From Hyphomicrobiales bacterium (GTDB lineage: Bacteria; Pseudomonadota; Alphaproteobacteria; Rhizobiales; Rhizobiaceae), in contig UEHQ01000034.1 of assembly GCA_900489925.1 (NCBI GenBank), positions 62,001-126,000 on the forward strand: a DNA stretch of 64,000 nucleotides, given 5' to 3'. Of the stretch, positions 45,076-52,721 are shown piece by piece (position 1 is the first letter of the stretch; every line of letters starts with the position of its first letter). The notes below the pieces were generated by a model. That model saw only the letters and a list, made by a program, of their open reading frames with translations. It had not been told where the DNA came from and searched no databases. Made by a program: the position numbers and the translations under genes.

Positions 45076-45165
45076 TATCAATAGGCATGCCCCGGCGGGT
45101 GAGGAAGTTTCGGCCTCCACCTCCGCCGGGATTTGCTGACACCTTTTGTTTTGAGAGACTCGCAA

Positions 45166-46206
45166 ATGACCAAGTATAAGCTCGAGTACATCTGGCTCGA
45201 TGGATACACCCCGGTACCGAACCTTCGTGGCAAGACGCAGGTCAAGGAATTTGCAGAATTCCCGACGCTCGAGCAGCTCCCGCTCTGGGGCTTCGATGGT
45301 TCGTCCACGATGCAGGCCGAAGGCCGCAGCTCTGATTGCGTACTGAAGCCTGTTGCCGTTTATCCGGACCCGGCTCGTACCAACGGCGTACTCGTCATGT
45401 GCGAAGTCATGATGCCCGATGGCGTCACCCCGCATCCGTCCAACGCTCGCGCCACCATCCTGGATGACGAAGGCACATGGTTCGGCTTCGAGCAGGAATA
45501 CTTCTTCTACCAGAACGGCCGTCCGCTCGGCTTCCCTGAGCAGGGCTACCCGGCTCCGCAGGGCCCGTATTACACCGGCGTTGGCTACTCCAACGTTGGC
45601 GATGTCGCTCGCGAAATCGTCGAAGAGCACCTCGACCTGTGCCTCGCTGCCGGCATCAACCACGAAGGCATCAACGCCGAAGTGGCCAAGGGCCAGTGGG
45701 AATTCCAGATCTTCGGCAAGGGCTCCAAGAAGGCAGCCGACGAAATCTGGATGGCTCGTTACCTGCTGCAGCGCCTGACCGAAAAGTACGGCATCGACAT
45801 CGAGTATCACTGCAAGCCGCTCGGCGACACCGACTGGAACGGTTCTGGCATGCACTGCAACTTCTCGACCAAGTACATGCGCGAAGTCGGCGGCAAGGAA
45901 TATTTCGAAGCCCTGATGGCGCAGTTCGACAAGAACCTGCTCGACCACATCGCTGTTTACGGCCCTGACAACGACAAGCGTCTGACCGGCAAGCACGAGA
46001 CGGCTCCGTGGAACAAGTTCTCCTACGGCGTTGCCGACCGTGGCGCATCGATCCGCGTCCCGCACTCGTTCATCAAGAACGATTACAAGGGCTACCTGGA
46101 AGATCGCCGCCCGAACTCGCAGGGCTGCCCGTACCAGATCGCTTCGCGTGTTCTGAAGACGATCGCGGAAGTGCCGCTGGCCGGCTCCGCTTCGGCTGCC
46201 GCCTAA
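45166..46206 (+). CDS. glnII: Type II glutamine synthetase
   Basis: This 346-residue eukaryote-like GSII makes glutamine from glutamate, ammonia and ATP. Motifs include YIWLDGY near the start, WGFDGSST, FGFEQEYFF, NHEGINAEVAKGQWEFQ, GSGMHCNFSTKYMR and KHETAPWNKFSYGVADRGAS. The ATG at 45166 begins MTKYKLEYIW, the usual rhizobial start. This enzyme is found mainly in Rhizobiales and some actinobacteria beside the common GSI. It has a sigma-54 promoter and ends at a canonical terminator. Its codon use is strongly biased toward preferred codons, suggesting high expression. Confidence 0.97.
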   Translation: MTKYKLEYIWLDGYTPVPNLRGKTQVKEFAEFPTLEQLPLWGFDGSSTMQAEGRSSDCVLKPVAVYPDPARTNGVLVMCEVMMPDGVTPHPSNARATILDDEGTWFGFEQEYFFYQNGRPLGFPEQGYPAPQGPYYTGVGYSNVGDVAREIVEEHLDLCLAAGINHEGINAEVAKGQWEFQIFGKGSKKAADEIWMARYLLQRLTEKYGIDIEYHCKPLGDTDWNGSGMHCNFSTKYMREVGGKEYFEALMAQFDKNLLDHIAVYGPDNDKRLTGKHETAPWNKFSYGVADRGASIRVPHSFIKNDYKGYLEDRRPNSQGCPYQIASRVLKTIAEVPLAGSASAAA

Positions 46207-46225
46207 GAATCGCTTCGCAGTATCT

Positions 46226-46260
46226 GATAGCGCCGGTCGAAAGGCCGGCGCTATCTCTTT
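46226..46260 (+). terminator. glnII terminator
   Basis: An 11-bp perfect stem (GATAGCGCCGG with CCGGCGCTATC) and an 8-base loop are followed by TCTTT, 20 bases after the glnII stop. Confidence 0.8.
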
Positions 46261-46337
46261 CACCGTCCGGCCGGTGGTGGAAGAATGTCCTATCTTGGTA
46301 CGTGACGGCCCGAACGCACGACCAAAGAGCACCCAGC

Positions 46338-46354
46338 GGTTGAAAATTTCAACC
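46338..46354. promoter_or_regulatory. 17-bp palindrome upstream of the RiPP-cluster regulator
   Basis: A perfect inverted repeat, GGTTGAAA and TTTCAACC around a single A, lies 17 bases before the predicted -35 box of the BTAD/TPR regulator gene. It is a likely binding site for that regulator itself or for another factor. Confidence 0.5.
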
Positions 46355-46371
46355 CATTCTCCATAATCGTT

Positions 46372-46399
46372 TTGCGTTGATCTGGTTTGTCTCTATAGT
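46372..46399 (+). promoter_or_regulatory. Predicted promoter of the BTAD/TPR regulator
   Basis: TTGCGT (46372-46377) and TATAGT (46394-46399) are separated by 16 bases. This would give a short leader of about 20 bases before the TTG or GTG start. Confidence 0.4.
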
Positions 46400-46423
46400 C
46401 GCTTTGGATTAGCCAATAGCGAG

Positions 46424-48379
46424 TTGTCAGTGACACCGGCAGATCAGCAGAGCCGTCTTCTTCGGTTGCTTGGAAGGCCCGCGCTCTTTGCGCATGGCCA
46501 GGAAATTCCCTTGCCCGAGAAAGCCTATCCGCTGCTGGCGCTGCTTGTTGCTTCTCCCGATCACAGCATGGATCGCGAAACACTTCGCGGCATTTTGTGG
46601 CGATCGGACGTGTCGAAGCAACGTGCTGGCAGTCTCCGGCAACTGTTGACCCGCCTGGATCGCAGCGTACCCGAAGAGCTACCGCGTCTTGTCAGGGCGA
46701 CCAATACTCACCTTGCCTTTGAGGTGGAGAGTTGGCCCGTCGACGTACAGCTTTTGTGCGACGCCCCGGCGCCGCTTGAGCGGGGCGACTGGAGCCTGCT
46801 TCAGGGCGATTTCCTAGAGAGCTTCCGCGCGCCAACCATGGAAGCGGACGAATGGATCACGATGGAGCGCCGGCGCGTAGCCGACCGCCGCGACGCCCAC
46901 ATCGTCACGCTGCTTGAGATGCCGCAGAAGCGGACCTTGGCAGATGTCGTGATGCTTGCGGAACTGCTTGTAAAGAGCGACCCCTCCCACGAGGTCGCCT
47001 GCCGCGCCTTAATGCGCGCCCACGCAGCTGCCGGTGATAGCGTTTCGGCGCGACAGGCCTATTTCCGCTGCCGCAATGAGCTGAAGACTGAGTACGACAC
47101 GGAACCCGATGCAGTGACGCAGGCCGTCGCGCGGGAACTCGGTATCATCGCCCCCGCCGCCTTTGCGGCGCAGACGCCGGTTGTCGGGCAGCAGCCCGGC
47201 GATCCGGTTGGGCAGCCGCGTGTTCTCATTCTCCCACCAGAGACAATACTGTCCGATCCGTTGCTCAACCGCGTCGGCCGCGCGCTGCTTGAAGATGTCA
47301 CGATCAGCTTGAGCCAGCAGCGTGGCTTCAAGGTGATCGCCGCCCACACAAGCGTCGAGATCCTGCACCGCAGCCTTGCCGACGGCGCCATGCAGCCTAC
47401 GCCGCAGGAACTTCGCTTCGATTATACGGTCTACGTGACGATCCACGGCCGCGACGACGATATCTTCGCGAGCTGCCGGTTGACGAAAACCTCGACGGCC
47501 GAGGTCCTTTGGGCGATCGAGTTGCCACTGGCCATGAACAAGGTGACCCAATCGTTCAGCCAGCTGGCGCGGCGTATCGCCATGACACTTGCCGACACGA
47601 TCGAGCGGCGCGAGCTCAGCGATATGATGAGCGACACCAATCCGTCAGCCTATCGTCTCTATCTGGAGGGCAAGCGGCTCGTTTCGAAGACCGACCTGCA
47701 GCATCTGAGGCAGGCCCGGAAGTGGTTCAAGTCCTCGCTTGCCCGCCATGACAGGTTCTCCTCGGCACATGCGGGAATGGCTCGCGTGCTGGGCATGGAG
47801 TGGCTGGTTCGCGGCATGAAGGACACGGACTTGCTGGAAGAGGCCGATCGGTCGGCGTGGCTCGCGCGGGAGAGTGATCCGAACAGCGGCCGGGCGATGC
47901 GCGAACTTGGCTTCGTGGCCCTTTACCGCCGCCGCTTCGCCGACAGCCTCGACTTCTTCGCCGAAGCGCAGATGCTCAATCCGAACGACGCCGATATTCT
48001 GGCCGATCATGCCGATGCCCTGCTGCACGACGGCCAGAGCGATCGGGCGCTGGAACTCAGCCTGGCGGCGCTCAAGCTCAATCCGCTGCCGCCGGACTAT
48101 TACTACTGGAACCTCGGCGGCATTCATTTCGTGCAGGAAAACTACCCGAAGGCAATCGAGGTGCTCGACCGCGTCAAGCATCGGCCGGCAACCTCCCGGC
48201 TGCTGGCGGCCGCCCATGCCAAGAACGGCGACCTGAAATCGGCGGCGCACTACGCCTCGATCGTGCTCGAGAATTTCCCCGATTTTCGCACGGACGATGT
48301 CTGGCGGTTCGTGCCGGATCGCAATCCCGAGGACACCCGCCAATTGATCGACGGGCTTCGAATGGCCGGACTGTCCTGA
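46424..48379 (+). CDS. BTAD/TolB-like/TPR transcriptional regulator of the RiPP cluster
   Basis: This is a 651-residue cytoplasmic regulator. Residues about 10-105 resemble the winged-helix of SARP/BTAD activators (LLGRPALFAHGQEIPLPEKA, then LLALLVASPDHSMDRETLRG). About 110-245 is a bacterial transcriptional activator domain ending in CRNELKTEYDTEPDAVT. About 260-400 resembles the TolB-like N-terminal domain of COG5616-type regulators. About 410-640 carries TPR repeats (PSAYRLYLEGKRL, LNPNDADILADHADALL). No kinase or membrane segment is seen. The start is TTG at 46424 or GTG at 46430; neither has a strong ribosome-binding site. It lies 126 bases before the precursor-like peptide and probably activates the YcaO operon. 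Confidence 0.78.
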   Translation: MSVTPADQQSRLLRLLGRPALFAHGQEIPLPEKAYPLLALLVASPDHSMDRETLRGILWRSDVSKQRAGSLRQLLTRLDRSVPEELPRLVRATNTHLAFEVESWPVDVQLLCDAPAPLERGDWSLLQGDFLESFRAPTMEADEWITMERRRVADRRDAHIVTLLEMPQKRTLADVVMLAELLVKSDPSHEVACRALMRAHAAAGDSVSARQAYFRCRNELKTEYDTEPDAVTQAVARELGIIAPAAFAAQTPVVGQQPGDPVGQPRVLILPPETILSDPLLNRVGRALLEDVTISLSQQRGFKVIAAHTSVEILHRSLADGAMQPTPQELRFDYTVYVTIHGRDDDIFASCRLTKTSTAEVLWAIELPLAMNKVTQSFSQLARRIAMTLADTIERRELSDMMSDTNPSAYRLYLEGKRLVSKTDLQHLRQARKWFKSSLARHDRFSSAHAGMARVLGMEWLVRGMKDTDLLEEADRSAWLARESDPNSGRAMRELGFVALYRRRFADSLDFFAEAQMLNPNDADILADHADALLHDGQSDRALELSLAALKLNPLPPDYYYWNLGGIHFVQENYPKAIEVLDRVKHRPATSRLLAAAHAKNGDLKSAAHYASIVLENFPDFRTDDVWRFVPDRNPEDTRQLIDGLRMAGLS

Positions 48380-48467
48380 ACTATTACACCTAGGCCGCCA
48401 ACGCTCTTTCCATGCGCTGATCGCAGTCACGCCGGAATAACGCCGCCTATGCATCTTGTCCCTGCCC

Positions 48468-48486
48468 GCAGCAAAAATGCTGCTTT
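48468..48486 (+). terminator. Short hairpin with T-run before the peptide gene
   Basis: GCAGCA, loop AAAA, TGCTGC, then TTT. It lies between the regulator stop and the peptide ribosome-binding site. It could end the regulator transcript or attenuate read-through into the peptide/YcaO/TfuA genes. Confidence 0.45.
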
Positions 48487-48505
48487 CCGTAGGAGACAAG
48501 AGAAG

Positions 48506-48643
48506 ATGACCACCACCGAAATCAAGCCGGCTTCGTCTGCAGTTCGTCTTTCGGCCGCCGCACAGGCTGTTCTGAAGCAGGATTCCGTTCAGTTCGACAC
48601 GAACGCAACGGCCAGCATCGTTCACGCCCTGAAGTTCCGTTGA
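48506..48643 (+). CDS. Small peptide, candidate RiPP precursor (45 aa)
   Basis: This 45-residue ORF has an AGGAG site upstream and lies 11 bases before YcaO. It starts MTTTEIKPASSAVRLSAAAQ and ends ASIVHALKFR. The first half looks like a leader. The second half, from about residue 25, holds Ser27, Thr32, Thr35 and Ser37, which could be cyclised, but the peptide has no Cys and no Gly. That excludes thiazole formation and the glycine thioamidation known from McrA. Being short, upstream of YcaO-TfuA and downstream of a dedicated regulator, it is the natural substrate candidate. It could alternatively be a regulatory leader peptide. Confidence 0.65.
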   Translation: MTTTEIKPASSAVRLSAAAQAVLKQDSVQFDTNATASIVHALKFR

Positions 48644-48654
48644 GGTTCAAGCGA

Positions 48655-49914
48655 ATGTCTGTCCAGATCGCACTTGAGCGCTTGGCGGGGGACCTCAGCC
48701 AATCAGTGACCGGCATCAATGCCTATCACGATCGCTCCTTGACGCCTGGACAGACATTCGCGGCGATCAAGCCGCATTTTGCCGAGTTGGGAATAACGCG
48801 GGTCGGCCTTCTGACGGCGCTTGACCTGCTCGACATTCCGGTCGCCTTCGCAACGCGGCCGAACAGCTACACGCTCTCCGTGTTCCAGGGGAAGGGCATC
48901 GACGAGGAAGCCGCGATGACCTCCGCCGCCATGGAGGCGGTCGAGACACGCGTTGCCGAGATCCGTCCGGACGAGCTGATCGTGGCCACCTTGGCCAGCA
49001 TGAAGGCCGAACGCGCGCCGATGATCGATCTCGATTCAGTCGCGCGGTGTGTCCCATCCGATATCGGCGATGCGCCGCTTGAATGGTGCGAAGGGCTCGA
49101 CATCGTTTCCAACCGCCGTGTCTTCGTGCCCTGGTCGCTGGTCGGTCTCGATCACCGCGGCACGCGCCCTTCCGGGTTCGAACAGTCCAGTGACGGCCTT
49201 GCCTCGGGGAACCGACCGGCCGAAGCCGTGCTCCATGGACTGTGTGAGCTCGTCGAGCGCGACGCCTGGGCTCTGACGCAGCTTCGACCCCACGAACACC
49301 TACGTGGATCGCGGATCGATCCCGCGGCATTCGGCGATCCGGTGCTCGACATCGTCGTCGATCGCATCACGCGCGCCGGTATGCGGATCCTCCTGATCGA
49401 CATGACGACCGATATCGGCGTTCCCAGCTACCTCGCAGTCATCATTCCTGACAATCTCGGCGATCGCGTCGACGCGCGCTGGACACAGGTTTGCGGCGGT
49501 TGCGGCTGCCATCCCGACCCCATACGGGCGGCGCTTAGGGCCATCACCGAAGCGGCGCAGAGCCGATTGACGGCGATTGCCGGCAGCCGCGATGACTTTT
49601 CGCCTCGCCTCTACCAGAGGCTCGACGCCGACGGTCCGATGCAACAGCTGATCAGCCTGTGCGATGAGAAGCCGGTTGCGCCACGGTTCGATTTCGAGCC
49701 GACGTCACGCAGCATTCAGGAAAACATCCATCACATTCTCGAGCGCCTGCAGGCGCGCGGGATCGAGCAGGTCGTGGCCGTGCCGCTGGCGCACCCCAGA
49801 CTGCCCGTGACTGTCGTGCGGATGATCGTTCCGGGCCTCGAGGTGGACGTGAGTGGCGAGTTCATCCAGCTCGGCCTGCGCGCCGTTGGAGCCATGCAGG
49901 GAGTCCAGCAATGA
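48655..49914 (+). CDS. YcaO family cyclodehydratase/thioamide synthetase
   Basis: This 419-residue YcaO protein is an ATP-dependent enzyme that activates peptide-backbone amides to form azolines or thioamides. The three ATP/Mg motifs are visible: SAAMEAVE (90-97), CELVERD (197-203) after GLASGNRPAEAVLHG, and EAAQSR (299-304). A CGGCGCHP cluster at 280-287 is unusual and may bind metal. The C-terminus lacks the PxPxP tail of azoline-forming YcaOs. The open frame starts at a TTG overlapping the peptide stop; the ATG at 48655 is preferred. Its stop overlaps the TfuA start, so the two proteins should be made together. Confidence 0.93.
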   Translation: MSVQIALERLAGDLSQSVTGINAYHDRSLTPGQTFAAIKPHFAELGITRVGLLTALDLLDIPVAFATRPNSYTLSVFQGKGIDEEAAMTSAAMEAVETRVAEIRPDELIVATLASMKAERAPMIDLDSVARCVPSDIGDAPLEWCEGLDIVSNRRVFVPWSLVGLDHRGTRPSGFEQSSDGLASGNRPAEAVLHGLCELVERDAWALTQLRPHEHLRGSRIDPAAFGDPVLDIVVDRITRAGMRILLIDMTTDIGVPSYLAVIIPDNLGDRVDARWTQVCGGCGCHPDPIRAALRAITEAAQSRLTAIAGSRDDFSPRLYQRLDADGPMQQLISLCDEKPVAPRFDFEPTSRSIQENIHHILERLQARGIEQVVAVPLAHPRLPVTVVRMIVPGLEVDVSGEFIQLGLRAVGAMQGVQQ

Positions 49915-50657
49915 AAGTCATCTTCGCGGGCCCGAGCTTCGGAGCAGATATGTCCAAACTGCGCGCAGCCCACTCGGCGATCGAATTCCGAGGGCCTGCA
50001 GCGCGTGGCGATATCCTGCAGGCCGTACACGACGGCGCGCGTGCGATCGGCATCGTTGACGGCTATTTCGGTGAAGTGCCCTCCGTCTGGCACAAGGAAA
50101 TCCTCTACGCCCTGCAGAAGAATGTCATCGTGGCCGGCGGCGCCAGCATGGGCGCCTTGCGCGCCGCCGAGTGTTCCGCCTTCGGCATGGTCGGGCTGGG
50201 CACGATCTATGAGGACTATGCGGACGGGCGATTGATCGACGACGAGGCAGTGGCGCTCGTCCACGCGCCCGAAGAACTCGGCTGGCTGCCGCTGTCCATT
50301 CCGTGGGTCGACTACCTGCCCACCATCGAACGATTGCATCGCGACGGCGCCCTGTCCGCAGGCGAGGCCAAGATGCTAGTGCTTGCCGGTCGTGCCTTGC
50401 ACTTCTCCGAGCGGACCTATCCAAAGGCTATCGACGCCTGCAACTTTGCAGGCGAGGGGCGCGGCCGCGAGATATTGCGTCTCATCCGCTCGAACAAGGT
50501 CGAGCGCAAGCGCGCGGATGCCGAGTGCGTTCTGCGTTACCTGCAGGATGCGGAACTGGGCGAGAAGGAACGCAGCTGGGGCTTTGCCGCAACCTCCCAT
50601 TGGGAGACCTTGCGGGCGGAAGTCACGGGCGCGGTCACGCCTGTAACGCTCGAATAA
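49911..50657 (+). CDS. TfuA-like protein, YcaO partner
   Basis: This 248-residue TfuA family protein has the conserved core VIVAGGASMGALRAAE (72-87) and GTIYEDYADGRLIDDEAVAL. TfuA is named after a trifolitoxin gene in Rhizobium. TfuA proteins work with YcaO; in the methyl-coenzyme M reductase system the pair installs a thioamide, TfuA probably helping sulfur delivery. The start overlaps the YcaO stop by four bases (ATGA). This pairing argues for thioamidation or a related backbone change of the 45-residue peptide or another protein target. Confidence 0.92.
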   Translation: MKVIFAGPSFGADMSKLRAAHSAIEFRGPAARGDILQAVHDGARAIGIVDGYFGEVPSVWHKEILYALQKNVIVAGGASMGALRAAECSAFGMVGLGTIYEDYADGRLIDDEAVALVHAPEELGWLPLSIPWVDYLPTIERLHRDGALSAGEAKMLVLAGRALHFSERTYPKAIDACNFAGEGRGREILRLIRSNKVERKRADAECVLRYLQDAELGEKERSWGFAATSHWETLRAEVTGAVTPVTLE

Positions 50658-50695
50658 CGCCCTCGGTGAATGATGACATCAGGACTGGAGCCCTC

Positions 50696-50989
50696 ATGGC
50701 ATCGGGGAAGGCGGCTATCATGAATGTTCACACGAATGACGAAGGCACAGGCAGCGAGTATGCGCGGATATTCCGCTTGCTATCGGCTGCCAAGGACGAG
50801 GCCGAAAAGCTCAAGCTGCGTAACCTGGCGCACCTTGCCAACATGGCTCTGCTGCAGGTCGTCATCGATTGGGATGGCATCGACCCCGAGCGTGAACTGG
50901 ACGTCAATCTCGAGAAGCTGATCGGAACGAAGACAAAGATTGCCCTCAAGGACGCCAGCAAAAACCTGGTCCTTCTCGACTGCCACTAG
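50696..50989 (+). CDS. 97-aa protein of unknown function in the RiPP cluster
   Basis: This is a small, charged, helical protein without signal peptide or membrane segment. Central sequence such as SEYARIFRLLSAAKDEAEKL and LRNLAHLANMALLQVVIDWD suggests a helical bundle. I do not recognise a family. A GGAG site stands before the ATG at 50696; an internal ATG at 50720 is the alternative. It lies 38 bases after tfuA on the same strand and is probably the last gene of the peptide/YcaO/TfuA operon, perhaps as a substrate-binding or immunity-type accessory. A convergent PraR-like gene follows. Confidence 0.65.
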   Translation: MASGKAAIMNVHTNDEGTGSEYARIFRLLSAAKDEAEKLKLRNLAHLANMALLQVVIDWDGIDPERELDVNLEKLIGTKTKIALKDASKNLVLLDCH

Positions 50990-51013
50990 AACGGAAGATT
51001 TCGCCGGTGAGGA

Positions 51014-51037
51014 GAAGCCGCGTTATTCGGCGGCTTC
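51014..51037. terminator. Bidirectional hairpin between RiPP cluster and PraR-like gene
   Basis: GAAGCCGC and GCGGCTTC form an 8-bp stem that includes the end of the PraR-like coding sequence. It probably serves both convergent transcripts. Confidence 0.45.
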
Positions 51038-51430
51038 GCTTTCCTCGGTCTGCTCCATGCCGGCGATGGCCTGAACGAGCTTGACGATCTTCTTACGGAT
51101 CTGTTCGTTCTTGATCGACAGGAAGGCAGCGTTCAAGAGAACGCCGTCACGAGAAACCACGAACTCCTCGCTCGGCGTGGGATTGTCGTTCGCCGTGCCG
51201 GGAGCCGACAGATCCTCGAAGAACGAGCGGACGTCAACATCCAGGGCGCCCGCGATCTCGACGAGCATGCTGGCCGAAACGCGGTTCGAGCCTTTTTCGT
51301 ATTTCTGGATCTGCTGGAAGGTAACGCCGACGCGATCGCCAAGCTCTGTCTGAGAGACCTTGCGCATCAAGCGCTTGATGCGGATCGTCTTGCCGACGTG
51401 CACGTCCACCAGGTGAGGCCCATCTTTCAT
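51023..51430 (-). CDS. XRE family regulator, PraR-like
   Basis: This 135-residue protein has an HTH_3 domain (about residues 12-70, with IRIKRLMRKVSQTELGDRVG and FQQIQKYEKGSNRVSASML) and a short C-terminal region ending in acidic residues. The HTH sequence closely resembles PraR/SinR-like repressors of Rhizobium and Azorhizobium, which influence biofilm, quorum sensing and nodule colonisation. It stands alone between the RiPP cluster and the exporter operon, so either could be a target. Its divergent region with the exporter is 226 bases. Confidence 0.8.
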   Translation of the reverse strand: MKDGPHLVDVHVGKTIRIKRLMRKVSQTELGDRVGVTFQQIQKYEKGSNRVSASMLVEIAGALDVDVRSFFEDLSAPGTANDNPTPSEEFVVSRDGVLLNAAFLSIKNEQIRKKIVKLVQAIAGMEQTEESEAAE

Positions 51431-51656
51431 TGTCTTAATCCTTTCAACGCCGGTTGTGGCGCGACTATTATGCCATCAGACAACCTATCGAAGATATTTG
51501 AACGGATCAATTGTTCTCCTCCAATTTTGTTCGCCCCGAGGATGTGCCTGATCCAGCTGACATTCAGCTGAAGCAGAATTGTGCGAACCGTTTATTCTGC
51601 TAGTTTCGAAATCAACCGCAGATCGTCTTTTGTGTCTTTGTCGAATAGGGGCGCTC

Positions 51657-52721
51657 ATGATTGCTCGGAAATGGCTTTGGATCCTCGTACTCGCTGTCGT
51701 GGCAGTTGCCGGGTATTACACGTGGCAGAAATTCGCCAATAGCGGCCTCCCGGATGGCATTGCCGCCGGCAACGGACGCATCGAGGCGACCGAGATCGAC
51801 ATCTCCACCAAGACGGCGGGTCGAATTCGTGAAATCGTGGTCAATGAGGGCGACTTTGTCACGGCTGGGCAGGTCCTCGCGCGGATGGATACCGAACAAC
51901 TCGAGGCCCAGCGCCGCCAGGCCGAGGCGCAGCTTCGCCGTGCGTCCATCGGGGTCGATACCGCGAACAGTCTGGTCAAACAGCGCCAGGCCGAACAGGA
52001 GGCAGCGGCAGCGTTGGTCGAGCAGCGACAGGCGGAGGCTCATGCTGCAGAGATCAAGCTGGCGCGATCCGAGCAGCTTCAAAAAAGCAATACGATCGCA
52101 CAGCAGACGTTGGATGACGATCGCGCCGCCGAGCGCGGTGCGCAGGCAGCCGTAGCGGCCGCCCAGGCACAACTTGCTGCTGCCGATGCAGCCATAACCG
52201 CCTCCAAGGCCCAGGTGGTCGATGCGGAGGCTGCCGTCGACGCCGCAAAGGCTGCCATTGAAAGCATTGCCGCCGACATTACCGATAGCGTGCTCACATC
52301 GCCACGCGACGGGCGCGTGCAGTATCGCGTCGCCCAGCCGGGCGAAGTCCTGGCAGCCGGTGGGCGCGTGCTGAACCTTGTCGATCTCAGCGATGTCTAC
52401 ATGACCTTCTTCCTGCCGACGGACCAGGCCGGCAGGGTTCCGCTGGGGGCGGACGTACGGCTCGTTCTCGACGCCGCACCCAAATACATCATCCCGGCCA
52501 AGGCCACCTTCGTTGCCGATGTCGCTCAGTTCACGCCGAAGACCGTGGAAACAGCCGAAGAACGCCAGAAGCTGATGTTTCGCGTGAAGGCGAGGATCCC
52601 CGCGGAACTGCTGCGGAAATATATCCAGCTGGTGAAGACGGGACTGCCGGGCATGGCCTATGTGCAGCTTGATCCCAAGGCCGAATGGCCGGCCCATATC
52701 GCCGGACCGGTGGTTCAATGA
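51657..52721 (+). CDS. HlyD family periplasmic adaptor (YhiI-like)
   Basis: This is a 354-residue membrane fusion protein. An N-terminal membrane anchor covers about residues 4-22, then a biotinyl-lipoyl half (GRIEATEIDISTKTAGRIRE). A long Gln/Ala-rich coiled coil (about 75-205) follows, then the second lipoyl half and a beta-barrel. It should bridge the inner-membrane exporter to an outer-membrane channel. The ATG at 51657 is used; the upstream frame is unlike the family. The stop overlaps the start of the RbbA-type gene, making a three-gene exporter operon. Confidence 0.88.
   Translation: MIARKWLWILVLAVVAVAGYYTWQKFANSGLPDGIAAGNGRIEATEIDISTKTAGRIREIVVNEGDFVTAGQVLARMDTEQLEAQRRQAEAQLRRASIGVDTANSLVKQRQAEQEAAAALVEQRQAEAHAAEIKLARSEQLQKSNTIAQQTLDDDRAAERGAQAAVAAAQAQLAAADAAITASKAQVVDAEAAVDAAKAAIESIAADITDSVLTSPRDGRVQYRVAQPGEVLAAGGRVLNLVDLSDVYMTFFLPTDQAGRVPLGADVRLVLDAAPKYIIPAKATFVADVAQFTPKTVETAEERQKLMFRVKARIPAELLRKYIQLVKTGLPGMAYVQLDPKAEWPAHIAGPVVQ

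Larger units (their letters stand above)
44672..45165. other. Divergent glnII/DUF2735 regulatory region
   Basis: This AT-rich region of about 490 bases contains no gene. It holds a perfect 14-bp palindrome (44856-44869), a GC-rich inverted repeat (44976-44995) that could bind NtrC, and a sigma-54-type promoter (45060-45075) for glnII. Confidence 0.6.

Noticed and set aside
51540..51580. Repeated CAGCTGA copies before the adaptor gene
   Set aside because: The two copies are only seven bases long and contain a self-symmetric CAGCTG; too short to support an operator claim.
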